Source: Buchnera_K aphidicola_B
GTDB lineage: Bacteria > Pseudomonadota > Gammaproteobacteria > Enterobacterales > Enterobacteriaceae
Assembly (NCBI RefSeq): GCF_039388045.1
Contig: NZ_CP135015.1
Coordinates: forward strand, 124,001 to 188,000
Direction of reading: 5' to 3'
Length of the DNA stretch: 64,000 nucleotides
Below, piece after piece: positions 17,756-27,096 of this stretch. The notes under the pieces are model-generated. The model saw nothing but the letters and a program-made list of their open reading frames with translations, ran no database searches and had not been told where the DNA came from. Each line of letters starts with the position of its first letter. The stretch's first letter is position 1. A program made the position numbers and the translations under genes.

Positions 17756-19045
17756 TTAAGCTTCTAGTAAAAATTCTCTTAATTTTATAAAATCTGGTTT
17801 CATGTGATACGATAATAGTGGTAAATTTTCTCTGCTTTTTAGTGATACTGGCAGAGAAATTTTAACTTTTAGTATTTTTTCAATGGTTTCTTGAAACTTT
17901 GCTGGATGCGCGGTTCCTAAAAATAATCCATAGGTTTTATCTGAAATTTTATTTTTTAATAATTTATATGCTATAGCTGCGTGTGGTTCAGAAACATATT
18001 TTAAATTCTTTAGTTCTACTAATGTTTGTATAGTTTTTTTATCGTTTATACTTCCATATCCTAATTTTTTTAAATTCCATTTTTTTCTTTTAAATAATTC
18101 TTCTACTCTAGGCCAATTGTTTGGTTGACTAATATCCATAGCATTAGATATTGTAGAAATTGTTTTTTTTGGATCCCATATATTGTTTTTTAAAAATCTA
18201 GGTACTGTATCATTTGCATTAGTAGCAGCTATAAAAGATTTTATAGGCAAACCTAATGATTTAGCTAATAAACCTGCTGTTAAATTTCCAAAATTTCCAC
18301 ATGGAACAGATATAGTTAAGTTTTTTTTATATTCTTCTGGAATTAATGCAAATGCTTCAAAATAATAACATATTTGCGCTAATAATCTACTAATATTAAT
18401 AGAATTAGCTGAATTTAAACCTTTTTTGTTTTTTAATTCTTGGTCATTAAATGCTTGTTTAACTAAACTTTGGCAATCATCAAAGCTACCATCTATTGCG
18501 ATGGTTTTTATATTTTTACCTAGTGTGCAAAACATTTTTTCTTGTAAAATACTAATTTTACCTTTTGGATATAATATTATTACACGTACTTTTGGCATTT
18601 TATAAAAAGCATGTGCTACTGCAGCTCCAGTATCACCTGAAGTAGCAGTTAATATAGTTACTATTTCATTTCCTTGATTTAAATAAGATAAAATTTGTGC
18701 CATAAATCTAGCTCCAAAATCTTTAAAAGCTAGAGTAGGTCCATGAAATAGTTCTAAACAAGCGATATTATCTAAAACAGGTTTTATTTTAGGTCCAGAA
18801 AAGGAAAATGCATTTTTTATGCATTTTTTTAGATCTTTTATAGGAATTTCATCACCTATGAATTTATTTAATATTTTTGTACTTCTTTCTATAAAATTCA
18901 TATTTAGTAAATTTTTTAATTCTTTATTGTTTATAATGGGTAGATCATTAGGAAAAAATAATCCTTGATTAAAACCTAAACCAAATTTAACTGCTTGTGC
19001 AAAACTTACTTTTTCATTTTTATGTTTTAAATTATATAAATTCAT
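17756..19045 (-). CDS. thrC: Threonine synthase
   Basis: ThrC converts O-phosphohomoserine to threonine with pyridoxal phosphate. The PLP-binding lysine is in GPTLAFKDFGARF; phosphate-binding loops TATSGDTGAAVAHAF and SVPCGNFGNLTAGLL are conserved. The 429 residues match E. coli (428). It is the last gene of thrA-thrB-thrC, starting 9 bases after thrB. The product is an essential amino acid for the aphid host and the precursor of isoleucine. Confidence 0.96.
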   Translation of the reverse strand: MNLYNLKHKNEKVSFAQAVKFGLGFNQGLFFPNDLPIINNKELKNLLNMNFIERSTKILNKFIGDEIPIKDLKKCIKNAFSFSGPKIKPVLDNIACLELFHGPTLAFKDFGARFMAQILSYLNQGNEIVTILTATSGDTGAAVAHAFYKMPKVRVIILYPKGKISILQEKMFCTLGKNIKTIAIDGSFDDCQSLVKQAFNDQELKNKKGLNSANSINISRLLAQICYYFEAFALIPEEYKKNLTISVPCGNFGNLTAGLLAKSLGLPIKSFIAATNANDTVPRFLKNNIWDPKKTISTISNAMDISQPNNWPRVEELFKRKKWNLKKLGYGSINDKKTIQTLVELKNLKYVSEPHAAIAYKLLKNKISDKTYGLFLGTAHPAKFQETIEKILKVKISLPVSLKSRENLPLLSYHMKPDFIKLREFLLEA

Positions 19046-19054
19046 ATTTAACCT

Positions 19055-19981
19055 TTATATTATTCGTGAACCTTTTGTATCTAAATGACAGATATGTACA
19101 AAACCATTTTTATTTTGCAAATAATTATTATTTAACCATTTTGAAACTTTTTCGGCAATATTTAATTTTTTACATATTGCAAATAAAGTTGGACCGGATC
19201 CTGAAATTCCACAACTTAATGCACCAATTTTTATAATATTTTTTTTAGCATTTGAGAAACCTGGTAATAATTTCTTACGATATGGTTCTGCTATATGATC
19301 TTTTAATAGATAAAGTGCTAATTTTTCTTGCATAGAATATGTTGCATGAATAAAGCTAGCTAAAAATTTGCTATGTTGTATACATGTTTTTTTTTTATAT
19401 GTTTTTGGTAATATAAATCGTGCTTTTTCTGTAGATACTTTAGTTCCTGGCCAAGCAACAACCCAAAACCAATGTTCAAATATAGGTATTTTTTGACTGA
19501 TAATATTCATTTCATTTATAATTAATTGCATTCCTCCTAAATAGGATGGTGCAACATTATCATAATGTATGCTACCGGATATCTCCCCTTCTAAAACACC
19601 CATAATTTTTAATAATTGTTCATCATTCAATGGATTATTAAAAATAACATTCATAGCATGTAAACTTGATACTATAGAACAAGCACTTGAACCTAAACCA
19701 GATCCAATTGGCATATTTTTTTCTAATGTTATATGTACATTTTTTTTTTTTTGTGTTGTTTTTAAAAAAATTTTCCATGCTTTCCAGACAATATTTTGGT
19801 TTATTTTTTTAGGTAATTGATTGGCGAATTTACCAATGATATTAATTTTAAAATTATCTGATTTTTTAATTTGTATACAATCACCTAGTAAAGTTCCATT
19901 TATTGGTTTAATAGCTACTCCTAGTAAATCAAAACCAACGCTAACATTTCCAATTGAAGCAGGTGCGTAAATTTTTATCAT
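19055..19981 (-). CDS. thrB: Homoserine kinase
   Basis: ThrB phosphorylates homoserine for ThrC. It belongs to the GHMP kinase family: the ATP loop is MPIGSGLGSSACS near residues 90-102 and a C-terminal GISGSGPTLFAIC matches the third GHMP motif. The 308 residues match E. coli (310). Start ATG has AAGGAAA upstream; it lies 13 bases after thrA within the operon. Confidence 0.96.
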   Translation of the reverse strand: MIKIYAPASIGNVSVGFDLLGVAIKPINGTLLGDCIQIKKSDNFKINIIGKFANQLPKKINQNIVWKAWKIFLKTTQKKKNVHITLEKNMPIGSGLGSSACSIVSSLHAMNVIFNNPLNDEQLLKIMGVLEGEISGSIHYDNVAPSYLGGMQLIINEMNIISQKIPIFEHWFWVVAWPGTKVSTEKARFILPKTYKKKTCIQHSKFLASFIHATYSMQEKLALYLLKDHIAEPYRKKLLPGFSNAKKNIIKIGALSCGISGSGPTLFAICKKLNIAEKVSKWLNNNYLQNKNGFVHICHLDTKGSRII

Positions 19982-19994
19982 TTTATTTCCTTTT

Positions 19995-22439
19995 TTATGA
20001 TAATATTTTTAATAAATCAGTAAAAATTCCAGCAGCGGTGACATTATTTCCTGCACCGTATCCTCGTATTACTAAAGGTATAGGTTGATACTCATTACTG
20101 TAAAATGCTAATGCATTTTCACCGTCTTTTACTTCATATAATGGGTCTAATTTATCTATTTTTTTCAATTTTACATAACATTGCCCTGTGGATTTAATAA
20201 CACCTATAAAACGTAAAACTTTGTTTTTTTTAAGTGTTTTTTTAATTTTTTCTGAAAAATATTGATCTAATTGTTTTAATTTTTTTAAAAATTCTGTTTT
20301 ATTATTTATGGATTGAAATTTTTTTGGAAGAATTGTTTGTATTTTTATATCTTTTAATTCTATTTTATAACCCATCTCACGTGCTAAAATCAATAATTTT
20401 CTAGCAACATCAAGGCCTAATAAATCATCACGAGGATTTGGTTCAGTAAAGCCTAATTTTGCAGCATTTTTTGTTGCTTGAGAAATAGATATATTATTAT
20501 CTAATTTACCAAATATATATGATAAAGAACCAGATAAAATACCTCTAAATTTGATTATTTTATCACCTGTTTGAATTATATTTTTCAACGTTTCTATTAC
20601 AGGTAATCCTGCACCTACATTCGTTTCGTATAAAAATTTTCTTTTTTTCTTATGTGCAATATTCCTTAATTTTTTATATTTTTTCATGTTTAAAGTGTTA
20701 TATATTTTATTAGGTGTGACTATATGAAATGCGTTTTTAATAATTTTTAAATATTTACTTGGTAATTGATTATTAGATGTGCAATCTACTAATACTGGGT
20801 TATTTAAATATGTTTTTTTTTGGATTTTTAATATTTTATTTAATTTAAATTTTTTTTTAGATTTATTTAGTTCTTCTTTCCAATTATTTAATTGAATACC
20901 ATTGATGTTGATAAGTATTTTTTGTGAATTTGCTATACAACAGACTTTTATTTTTGTGTTTTTTTTTTTTAATATACTTTTATTTTTTTTTATTTTTTTT
21001 AATAAAGCGCTACCAACGCCTCCTGATCCTACAAGAAATACATCAATTATTTTTTTTCTATTAAATAAAGCGTGATGTATTGATTGAGCTGCAATTATCA
21101 TTTTCGATGATTTTATAACTAATGATAGGGAGTATTTATTATTTCCTTGAATAATTTGTAAAATATTTACATTTATATTTGATAAACTTTTAAAAATTTT
21201 TTTAACAAGGTTTTTTTTTAAATGCAAATTATTTCCTATAATAGAAATTATTGCTAAATTTTTTGTAATTTTTATTTTTGTTTTTATTTTTTTTGATTTT
21301 TTAAAATTTTTCTTTATTAAAAATTTTAATTCTTTTTTATCTTTTGTTTTAATATATAAATTAATACTATTATTGTAAGTTGTATTAGGTATTAATATAT
21401 TCCATATAGAATTATTATTTAAAAATTTACATATTTTTTTGTGTAAATGATTGATTATTTGTATATCTTTATTTTCAATATATATTTGTATTATATTATT
21501 TAAATGTGTTACACCTTTTATTTTATTTGTATTATTTTGAGTATTTTGTTTTTGAATTATTGTACCTTTATTTTTTATATTTAAGGTATTTTTAATAATA
21601 CAAGGAATATTTAAATTTAAAATTGGAAAAATAGTTTTCGGATGTAATACTTTAGCTCCGAAATATGATAATTTTATTGCTTCTTGATAAGTTAATGAAG
21701 ATAATAATTTAGTTTTTTGAATAACTCTAGGATCACTTGTATATATTCCATCTACATCTGTCCAAATTTCACAACAAGATCCTTTTAAGCAAGCGGTTAA
21801 AATAGTAGCAGAATAATCTGAACCATTTCTACCTAGTAACATCATTTCTTTATTTTTATTTCCTGCTATAAAACCTGGCATTAAAATTATATTTCGAGAT
21901 GGTATTTTTTTTTTTTGTATAAGTTGAGTAGATATTTCAATATTTGCAATTGATTCTAAAAAGTTTCCTATTGCTAAAATTTTTTTCACTGGATCTATTA
22001 TGGTAATTTTATGGTTTCGGGATTTTAATAATGCTTGCATTATATTTATAGAAAAATTTTCTCCTTTAGAAATAATATAAGCATATATTTTATTAGGACA
22101 CGTCTGTAATATATTTATTTGTTTAATTATTTTTTTTAAATGTTTTTCTTCTTTTTTAATAAATTTTTTTATTTTTTTATAAATAAAATTTTTTTGTTTA
22201 GAATTAATTTCTTTTATTATGTTTTTTATTTTTTTAAATATTTTATAAATGTATTTTTTTATTTTTTTTTTATTTTTATGGTGTTTTATTATTTTTTCAA
22301 GATAATTAGTAATTTTTGCTGGAGCTGATAAAATTACTGATATCTGTTCTTTGTGAATTTGTGATTCAATGATATGCATTATTTTTATAAATTTTTCAGC
22401 ATTGGCTAATGATGTTCCTCCAAACTTTAATATTTTCAT
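19995..22439 (-). CDS. thrA: Bifunctional aspartate kinase I/homoserine dehydrogenase I
   Basis: ThrA performs the first and third steps from aspartate to threonine. The N-terminal aspartokinase starts MKILKFGGTSLAN and includes GRNGSDYSATILTACL; central ACT-type regulatory segments (about 320-465) follow; the homoserine dehydrogenase starts at about residue 470 with FLVGSGGVGSALLKKI and contains LSGSLSYIF and GLDVARKLLILARE. Total 814 residues (E. coli 820). The frame is open to 22475 but ATG 22439 has AAAGGAA upstream and fits homologues. No leader peptide or attenuator of the E. coli thrL kind is visible upstream. Confidence 0.95.
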   Translation of the reverse strand: MKILKFGGTSLANAEKFIKIMHIIESQIHKEQISVILSAPAKITNYLEKIIKHHKNKKKIKKYIYKIFKKIKNIIKEINSKQKNFIYKKIKKFIKKEEKHLKKIIKQINILQTCPNKIYAYIISKGENFSINIMQALLKSRNHKITIIDPVKKILAIGNFLESIANIEISTQLIQKKKIPSRNIILMPGFIAGNKNKEMMLLGRNGSDYSATILTACLKGSCCEIWTDVDGIYTSDPRVIQKTKLLSSLTYQEAIKLSYFGAKVLHPKTIFPILNLNIPCIIKNTLNIKNKGTIIQKQNTQNNTNKIKGVTHLNNIIQIYIENKDIQIINHLHKKICKFLNNNSIWNILIPNTTYNNSINLYIKTKDKKELKFLIKKNFKKSKKIKTKIKITKNLAIISIIGNNLHLKKNLVKKIFKSLSNINVNILQIIQGNNKYSLSLVIKSSKMIIAAQSIHHALFNRKKIIDVFLVGSGGVGSALLKKIKKNKSILKKKNTKIKVCCIANSQKILININGIQLNNWKEELNKSKKKFKLNKILKIQKKTYLNNPVLVDCTSNNQLPSKYLKIIKNAFHIVTPNKIYNTLNMKKYKKLRNIAHKKKRKFLYETNVGAGLPVIETLKNIIQTGDKIIKFRGILSGSLSYIFGKLDNNISISQATKNAAKLGFTEPNPRDDLLGLDVARKLLILAREMGYKIELKDIKIQTILPKKFQSINNKTEFLKKLKQLDQYFSEKIKKTLKKNKVLRFIGVIKSTGQCYVKLKKIDKLDPLYEVKDGENALAFYSNEYQPIPLVIRGYGAGNNVTAAGIFTDLLKILS

Positions 22440-22554
22440 AATATATATGTTCCTTTCATATTTTATTTGTATCAAATTATATTATTTTAAGTAATATATT
22501 TTATTTTATAATTATATTTAGATATTTATATAATTTACTTTTTTTTAATATATT

Positions 22555-22629
22555 TTTTATTTTTACAGTAAATAGTATGTTATTTAAATATTTTGATAAA
22601 AATTTTATTTATATACTGTAAAAATAAAA
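22555..22629. repeat. Perfect 16-bp spaced inverted repeat between thrA and hpt
   Basis: Arms 22555-22570 (TTTTATTTTTACAGTA) and 22614-22629 are exact reverse complements separated by 43 bases. They lie in the 258-base divergent region between the thr operon and hpt. The wide spacing suits a pair of operator half-sites or a stem enclosing an A+T-rich loop. No regulator can be named from sequence. Confidence 0.5.
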
Positions 22630-22697
22630 TAAATATTATATAATATTTTAATGTTAAAATATTATATAATGAAGATATATTTATATAAATGAACATT

Positions 22698-23225
22698 ATG
22701 AAGAACTCTATTCAGATGATTATTTCTGCTACTCAAATTCGTAAAAGAATAATTGAGCTTGGCCAACAAATTACTAGTAATTATAAAAATAGTCAACAAA
22801 ATATGGTATTAGTTGGATTGTTAAAAGGATCTTTTATATTCATTGCAGATTTATGTAGATGTATTAATATTGAACATGAAATTGATTTTATGACTATATC
22901 GAGTTATGGTAATAATACAGTTACAAATATGAATGTAAAAATACTAAAAGATTTAAATCAAGATGTTTGTGGTAAAAATGTTTTAATTATTGAAGATATT
23001 ATAGATTCAGGTAATACTTGGTTTAAAGTAAGGGAAATTATAAAGTCTAAAAAACCACATTCTTTAGCTATTTGCACTTTATTAAATAAAACCAAAAGCC
23101 GTGATATTTCCATTCATATTGATTATACAGGTTTTTATATTTCTAATGATTTTGTAGTTGGATATGGTATAGATTATGCACAATATTATAGATCTTTACC
23201 TTATATAGCTAAAGTTATTTTTTAA
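22698..23225 (+). CDS. hpt: Hypoxanthine phosphoribosyltransferase
   Basis: Hpt salvages hypoxanthine to IMP using PRPP. The PRPP-binding motif is VLIIEDIIDSGNTW; other family features are MVLVGLLKGSFIF near the N-terminus and the C-terminal FVVGYGIDYAQYYR. I chose ATG 22698 because MKNSIQMIISATQI then aligns without gaps with the E. coli N-terminus; ATG 22689 in frame is possible. Neither has a good ribosome binding site. With gpt at 57092 it gives two purine salvage enzymes. Confidence 0.94.
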   Translation: MKNSIQMIISATQIRKRIIELGQQITSNYKNSQQNMVLVGLLKGSFIFIADLCRCINIEHEIDFMTISSYGNNTVTNMNVKILKDLNQDVCGKNVLIIEDIIDSGNTWFKVREIIKSKKPHSLAICTLLNKTKSRDISIHIDYTGFYISNDFVVGYGIDYAQYYRSLPYIAKVIF

Positions 23226-23377
23226 TATTTTTTAAAATATTTTTAAATATTAATGAAGATTTTTTATAATATTTAATATATTATTATTTTCATTATTACT
23301 AAAAATATGCAATAAAAGATTTCATAATATATGAAATTAAAAATTTTTATATATAATTAATATTTAGGAATGATTAT

Positions 23378-24175
23378 ATGAGAAAAATTTTAAATTATAC
23401 AAAAATTGCTTTAGGAATAGAATATAATGGTTCTAGATATAAAGGATGGCAAAAACAAAATAATTTTAAAAATACTGTTCAGGAAACAATTGAGTCTGTT
23501 TTATCTTTTATAGCACAACATGAAATTAAATTATATAGCGCCGGTAGAACAGATTCTGGTGTACATAGTATAGGTCAAGTAGCACATTTTTATACTTCTA
23601 CTATTAAAACTATGGAATTATGGATATCTAGTTCTAATTCTTTTTTACCGGATGATATTACTATTTTATGGGCTCGTTCAGTTCCATTTTATTTTCATGC
23701 TCGTCATAGTGCATTATCACGGCATTATAGGTACATTATTTATAATAAAAAATATAAAACTGCTATTTTTAAAAATTTTTTATGTCATGTTAATAAAAAA
23801 TTAGATATTAAAAATATGCAATTTGCAGGTAATTTCTTGCTCGGAGAGCATGATTTTTCTTCTTTTAGATCGAAAGGTTGTCAATCATCTAGTAATTATA
23901 GAAAATTAACTTATTTTAATATATTACGTGATGGACCTTTAATTATTATTGATATAATAGCCAATGCTTTTTTATATCATATGGTTCGTAATATAGTAGG
24001 TTGTTTGATAGATATTGGTACGTGTAAAAAAAATGTTTTTTATATAAAAGATTTGTTAAAAATGAATAATAGAATGTATGCTTCTTCTACAGCTAATTCC
24101 AATGGCTTATATTTAATTCATGTAAAATATCCTAAATTTTTTAATATACCAAAATCTTTTAAATCTTTTATATGA
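23378..24175 (+). CDS. truA: tRNA pseudouridine(38-40) synthase
   Basis: TruA makes pseudouridine at positions 38-40 of the anticodon arm of tRNAs. The catalytic Asp lies in SAGRTDSGVHSIGQVAHF (residues about 55-72). Other conserved stretches are LGIEYNGSRYKGWQKQ at the N-terminus, FHARHSALSRHYRY and FLYHMVRNIVG. The 265 residues match E. coli (270). It stands alone between hpt and secA with a weak AGG before ATG. Confidence 0.95.
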   Translation: MRKILNYTKIALGIEYNGSRYKGWQKQNNFKNTVQETIESVLSFIAQHEIKLYSAGRTDSGVHSIGQVAHFYTSTIKTMELWISSSNSFLPDDITILWARSVPFYFHARHSALSRHYRYIIYNKKYKTAIFKNFLCHVNKKLDIKNMQFAGNFLLGEHDFSSFRSKGCQSSSNYRKLTYFNILRDGPLIIIDIIANAFLYHMVRNIVGCLIDIGTCKKNVFYIKDLLKMNNRMYASSTANSNGLYLIHVKYPKFFNIPKSFKSFI

Positions 24176-24348
24176 AATTGATAATATAAAAATTATATAT
24201 TTAATTATTTAAATTAAATAATTATTTTTCTAATGTATGTAATTATTGTAAATAGTAATATTTTAAAATTAATTATTTATTTTTTTTTTTTTTTTGGTAA
24301 ATTATATTTTACGAGAATAATAACTAATATACATATGAGTATTATAAA

Positions 24349-26910
24349 ATGTGGAAGGTAATGTTTCAAAAGTTGTTTATTAATAAAAATGATCATATAT
24401 TACGCGAATTTTATAAAATAGTTCATGATATTAATAATTTAGAACCAATTTTTGAAAAATTAAATGATGATGAATTAAAAAATAAAACTTTTTATTTTCA
24501 TGATCTTGTTAAAAAAGGTGTAAGTTTAGATGTATTATTACCTGAAGCGTATGCAACTGTCAGGGAAGCAAGTAAAAGAATTTTTAAAATGCGTCATTTC
24601 GATGTTCAATTACTTGGGGGTATAGCTTTACATAAAAAATATATTATTGAAATGTCTACTGGTGAAGGAAAAACATTAACTTCCACATTACCTGCTTATT
24701 TAAATGCTTTAAATAAAAAAGGTGTGCATATTGTTACCATGAATGATTATTTAGCTCAAAGGGACGCTAATAAAAATGCACCTTTATTTAATTTTTTAGG
24801 TATCACTGTAGGTTTAAATTTATCCAATATGTCTATTCAATTAAAAAAAAAATCTTATTGTGCAGATATAACTTATGCAACAAATAATGAATATGCATTT
24901 GATTATTTAAAAGATAATATGGTTTATTCTACACAAGAAAAAGTTCAAAGGTCATTAAATTATGCTATTATTGATGAAGTGGATTCAATATTAATTGATG
25001 AAGCTAGGACTCCTTTGGTTATATCTGGTATAGTAAATAATAAAAAAAATGTGTTTACTAAAATAAATAATATTATTATCCCTAATTTAATTTTTCAAGG
25101 TTATGAGGAGTCAAATGTATTATGTAAAAATGGTGATTTTATTATTAATGAAAAATGTAAACAATTATATTTAACAGAAAGTGGTTTTACAAAAATAGAA
25201 AAATTATTAATTAAATATAATTTTATAAATGATAAAAAATCTCTTTATTATCCTGAAAATATTGTTTTTTTTTTACATGTAATTTCTGCTTTACGTGCTC
25301 ATTATTTGTATTTTAAAGATATAGATTATATTATAAAAGATAATAAAATCATGATCGTTGATGAACATACTGGTAGAATTATGCATGGTCGTCGTTGGTC
25401 TGATGGTTTGCATCAATCTATTGAAGCAAAAGAAAATATTGCAATACAAGATGATAATCAAATATTAGCTTCTATAACTTTTCAGAATTATTTTAAGTTA
25501 TATAAAAAATTATCTGGCATGACAGGTACCGCTGAAACTGAATCATTTGAATTTAAATGTTTTTATAATTTAAATACTGTTGTAATACCTACAAATCGTC
25601 CCATGATACGTAATGATTTACCTGATTTAGTATTTTTAACTCATAAAGAAAAAATAAATGCTATTATTTTAGAAGTATTGAATAGATTTAAGAAGAAACA
25701 ACCTGTTTTAGTTGGAACAATATCTATTGAACAATCTGAGATAATTTCTAAAAAATTAAATAATTTAGGTATTAAACATAATGTTTTAAATGCAAAAAGT
25801 CATTCACAAGAAGCAGAAATTATAGCAAAAGCTGGAGATGTTGGAGCAGTTACAATTGCTACTAATATGGCTGGTAGAGGTACGGATATAGTTTTAGGAG
25901 GTTGCAAAGATACCTTTATTTTTAATAATAACTATTCATTATCATCAAAAATTATTAAGAAAAAAACAAAAATTTGGAAAAAAAAACACAAATTCGTGTT
26001 AGATGCTGGAGGATTGCATATTATCGGAACAGAACGCCATGAGTCTAGAAGAATTGATAATCAATTAAGAGGACGTTCTGGACGACAAGGTGATGTTGGA
26101 TCTTCGCAGTTTTATGTTTCTTTAGATGATTCTATAATGCGCATATTTATTCCTAAAAATGTTATAGTTTTTTTTAGAAAATTAGGTATTAGGTATGGAC
26201 AATCAATACAACATTCTTGGATTAATTCTGTGATTACCAATGCTCAAATTAAAATTGAGAAAAGTAATTTTGATATTCGTAGACAAATATGGGATTATGA
26301 TAATATTTTTAATGAACAACGAATAATAATTTATAGATATAGAAATATTGTAATGAATGAAAAAAGTATACATAATGTTATAAATGATATTTTATATGAT
26401 ATTGTTAAAAATATTTTAAATAAACATTTTATACAAGATAAAATAACAAATGAATTTAATATAAAATCTTTAAAATGTGATTTAAAAAAAGATTTTAATG
26501 TAGATATTGCAAAAATTAAATTATTGAATCAAAATATTAAAAAATATAAAAAAAATATTTTTAAGGAAATACTTTTTAAAATACGTTTAAATTTATTTAA
26601 TATAGAGAAATTTGTTGGTTTAGAAAATATGCGATTGTTTGAAAAATCAGTTATGTTAAAAAATTTAGATATTTTTTGGAAGGAACATTTAATTAATATT
26701 GATTATTTGCGTCAAAGTATATATTTAAAAGGTTATGCTCAAAAAGATCCTAAGCAAGAGTATATAAAAGAGTCATATATTATGTTTGTTTCAATGTTTG
26801 ATGCAATAAAATACAAGGTAATTTCTATTTTAAGTAAAAGTAATATAGCATCTTTAAATTTTTATAATCCTATGTTTTCAAATATTAATATTATTAATAA
26901 GAATTCATAA
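24349..26910 (+). CDS. secA: Preprotein translocase ATPase SecA, C-terminal tail missing
   Basis: SecA drives proteins through the SecYEG channel in the inner membrane. Motifs: Walker A STGEGKTLTSTLPAYL near residue 102, DEVDSILIDEART (DEAD-like), NMAGRGTDIVLGG and RIDNQLRGRSGRQGD, then the helical scaffold ending near VISILSK. The 853 residues end before the linker and zinc-binding tail (CPCGSGKKYKQCH in E. coli) that contacts SecB and lipids. The start aligns residue for residue with E. coli (15 residues to the N-D pair), supporting ATG 24349. Confidence 0.96.
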   Translation: MWKVMFQKLFINKNDHILREFYKIVHDINNLEPIFEKLNDDELKNKTFYFHDLVKKGVSLDVLLPEAYATVREASKRIFKMRHFDVQLLGGIALHKKYIIEMSTGEGKTLTSTLPAYLNALNKKGVHIVTMNDYLAQRDANKNAPLFNFLGITVGLNLSNMSIQLKKKSYCADITYATNNEYAFDYLKDNMVYSTQEKVQRSLNYAIIDEVDSILIDEARTPLVISGIVNNKKNVFTKINNIIIPNLIFQGYEESNVLCKNGDFIINEKCKQLYLTESGFTKIEKLLIKYNFINDKKSLYYPENIVFFLHVISALRAHYLYFKDIDYIIKDNKIMIVDEHTGRIMHGRRWSDGLHQSIEAKENIAIQDDNQILASITFQNYFKLYKKLSGMTGTAETESFEFKCFYNLNTVVIPTNRPMIRNDLPDLVFLTHKEKINAIILEVLNRFKKKQPVLVGTISIEQSEIISKKLNNLGIKHNVLNAKSHSQEAEIIAKAGDVGAVTIATNMAGRGTDIVLGGCKDTFIFNNNYSLSSKIIKKKTKIWKKKHKFVLDAGGLHIIGTERHESRRIDNQLRGRSGRQGDVGSSQFYVSLDDSIMRIFIPKNVIVFFRKLGIRYGQSIQHSWINSVITNAQIKIEKSNFDIRRQIWDYDNIFNEQRIIIYRYRNIVMNEKSIHNVINDILYDIVKNILNKHFIQDKITNEFNIKSLKCDLKKDFNVDIAKIKLLNQNIKKYKKNIFKEILFKIRLNLFNIEKFVGLENMRLFEKSVMLKNLDIFWKEHLINIDYLRQSIYLKGYAQKDPKQEYIKESYIMFVSMFDAIKYKVISILSKSNIASLNFYNPMFSNINIINKNS

Positions 26911-27096
26911 TTTTTATTTATTTTAATTATAGAAAATAAATTTATAATATATTACTTATTTTAACATTATTTTATTTAATTTTTTCAAAATTTTCATGTT
27001 CTATATTGAATTATTTGAGTATATTTTTTATTTATTTAAATATTTAGTTATACATATTTTATAATTTTATTGTAAACTATATTAGGGATGTAAAAT

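Noticed and set aside
22440..22554. A thr attenuator with leader peptide
   Set aside because: No short ORF rich in Thr/Ile codons and no terminator hairpin with U-tract could be found before thrA.
24270..24296. Long T run upstream of secA as a terminator of truA
   Set aside because: No stem precedes it; isolated T runs are common in this composition.
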